From: Candidatus Zixiibacteriota bacterium
GTDB lineage: Bacteria > Zixibacteria > MSB-5A5 > GN15 > FEB-12
Length of the DNA stretch: 5,219 bases
Reading direction: 5' to 3'
Assembly (NCBI GenBank): GCA_023700785.1
Contig: JAMPYH010000206.1
Location: 1-5,219, forward strand
The notes beneath the pieces were generated by a model that saw only the letters and a list, made by a program, of their open reading frames with translations, had not been told where the DNA came from and did not search any database. Made by a program: the position numbers and the translations under genes. Shown one piece after another: positions 4,910-5,219 of this stretch; position 1 is the stretch's first letter, and every line of letters begins with the position of its first letter.

Positions 4910-5219
4910 CTATCTTGCCCGCTTATGGAATCTCAATGCCGCGAACGCGAAGATCACCAGACCGAAAATGGTCATCCCCACCACACTCATATAAAAGTCG
5001 GCCATACCGGCTCCCTTGAGCACGATTCCTCGCACTATCTCAATATAATAACGCATCGGGTTGATCAATGTTACCTGCTGCAGCCATTCCGGCATATTGG
5101 CGATCGGTGTAAAGTACCCGGAGGTCAGCATCGTAAAGATGGAGAAAAACCAGGCGAGGAACATCGCCTGCTGCTGCGTGTGCGTGAGCGTGGAAATAAA
5201 CATCCCCAGCCCAAGCGTG
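4910..5219 (-). CDS. ABC-2 type transporter permease, C-terminal part (N-terminus outside window)
   Basis: About 103 codons of the C-terminal end are visible; the frame stays open to the window edge, so the ATG at 5203 is internal, not the start. The sequence follows the ABC-2 permease pattern (YbhR/YbhS/DrrB-like): LGLGMFISTLTHTQQQAM, a membrane helix ending in SGYFTPI, then the family signature of a short loop with NMPEWLQQVTLINPMRYYIEIVRGI, and a final membrane helix (SVVGMTIFGLVIFAFAALRF) before a short basic tail HKRAR. Such permeases sit in the inner membrane and pair with an ATP-binding protein, usually encoded just upstream, to export lipids, drugs or other hydrophobic compounds. The substrate cannot be read from this fragment. 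The gene is followed after 9 bases by the epimerase gene. Confidence 0.9.
   Translation of the reverse strand, partial: TLGLGMFISTLTHTQQQAMFLAWFFSIFTMLTSGYFTPIANMPEWLQQVTLINPMRYYIEIVRGIVLKGAGMADFYMSVVGMTIFGLVIFAFAALRFHKRAR

Overview
The window carries five protein genes, all on the minus strand and all read from high to low coordinates. I see no believable gene on the plus strand. From right to left they are: the C-terminal part of an ABC-2 type transporter permease (cut by the window edge), a TIGR01777-type NAD(P)-binding epimerase, a seven-haem membrane-anchored NapC/NirT-type cytochrome c, an alanine-rich helical lipoprotein, and an L,D-transpeptidase (YkuD domain) cut at its C-terminus by the left edge. 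The coding DNA is moderately GC-rich. Lipoprotein sorting, periplasmic multihaem electron transfer and a YkuD enzyme point to a diderm (Gram-negative-type) bacterium with respiratory metabolism. The flavour resembles uncultured FCB-group or deltaproteobacteria-like lineages (for example Zixibacteria), but that is only an impression and no marker gene here settles it.

Region 4910-5219 and 4001-4900: the permease and epimerase genes are 9 bases apart and are probably co-transcribed from a promoter outside the window. Region 2280-3940: the cytochrome looks like a free-standing transcription unit, with a possible promoter at 3913-3940, a GTG start with a good ribosome binding site, and a clear intrinsic terminator at 2280-2310 preceded by a second hairpin. 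No partner reductase or quinol dehydrogenase lies next to it in the window.

Region 1723-2279 is about 560 bases with no long gene and is the most interesting part. On the minus strand it holds a candidate promoter with a perfect TTGACA box, then about 120 bases that can fold into several hairpins closed by a terminal helix. A strong intrinsic terminator follows, ending about 50 bases before the lipoprotein start codon. A seven-residue ORF with a well-spaced Shine-Dalgarno sequence lies inside the terminator stem. This is the layout of a transcription-attenuation leader, or of a small RNA gene with its own terminator.

Region 1-1722: the lipoprotein and the L,D-transpeptidase are separated by 84 bases that contain a GC-rich hairpin. 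The helical N-terminal region of the transpeptidase aligns with the lipoprotein over 63 residues without a gap (19 identities counted by eye) and again further downstream. The two neighbours therefore share a domain. My inference is a cell-envelope module in which a peptidoglycan-modifying enzyme and an outer-membrane lipoprotein are built on the same helical domain and are controlled from a shared leader.
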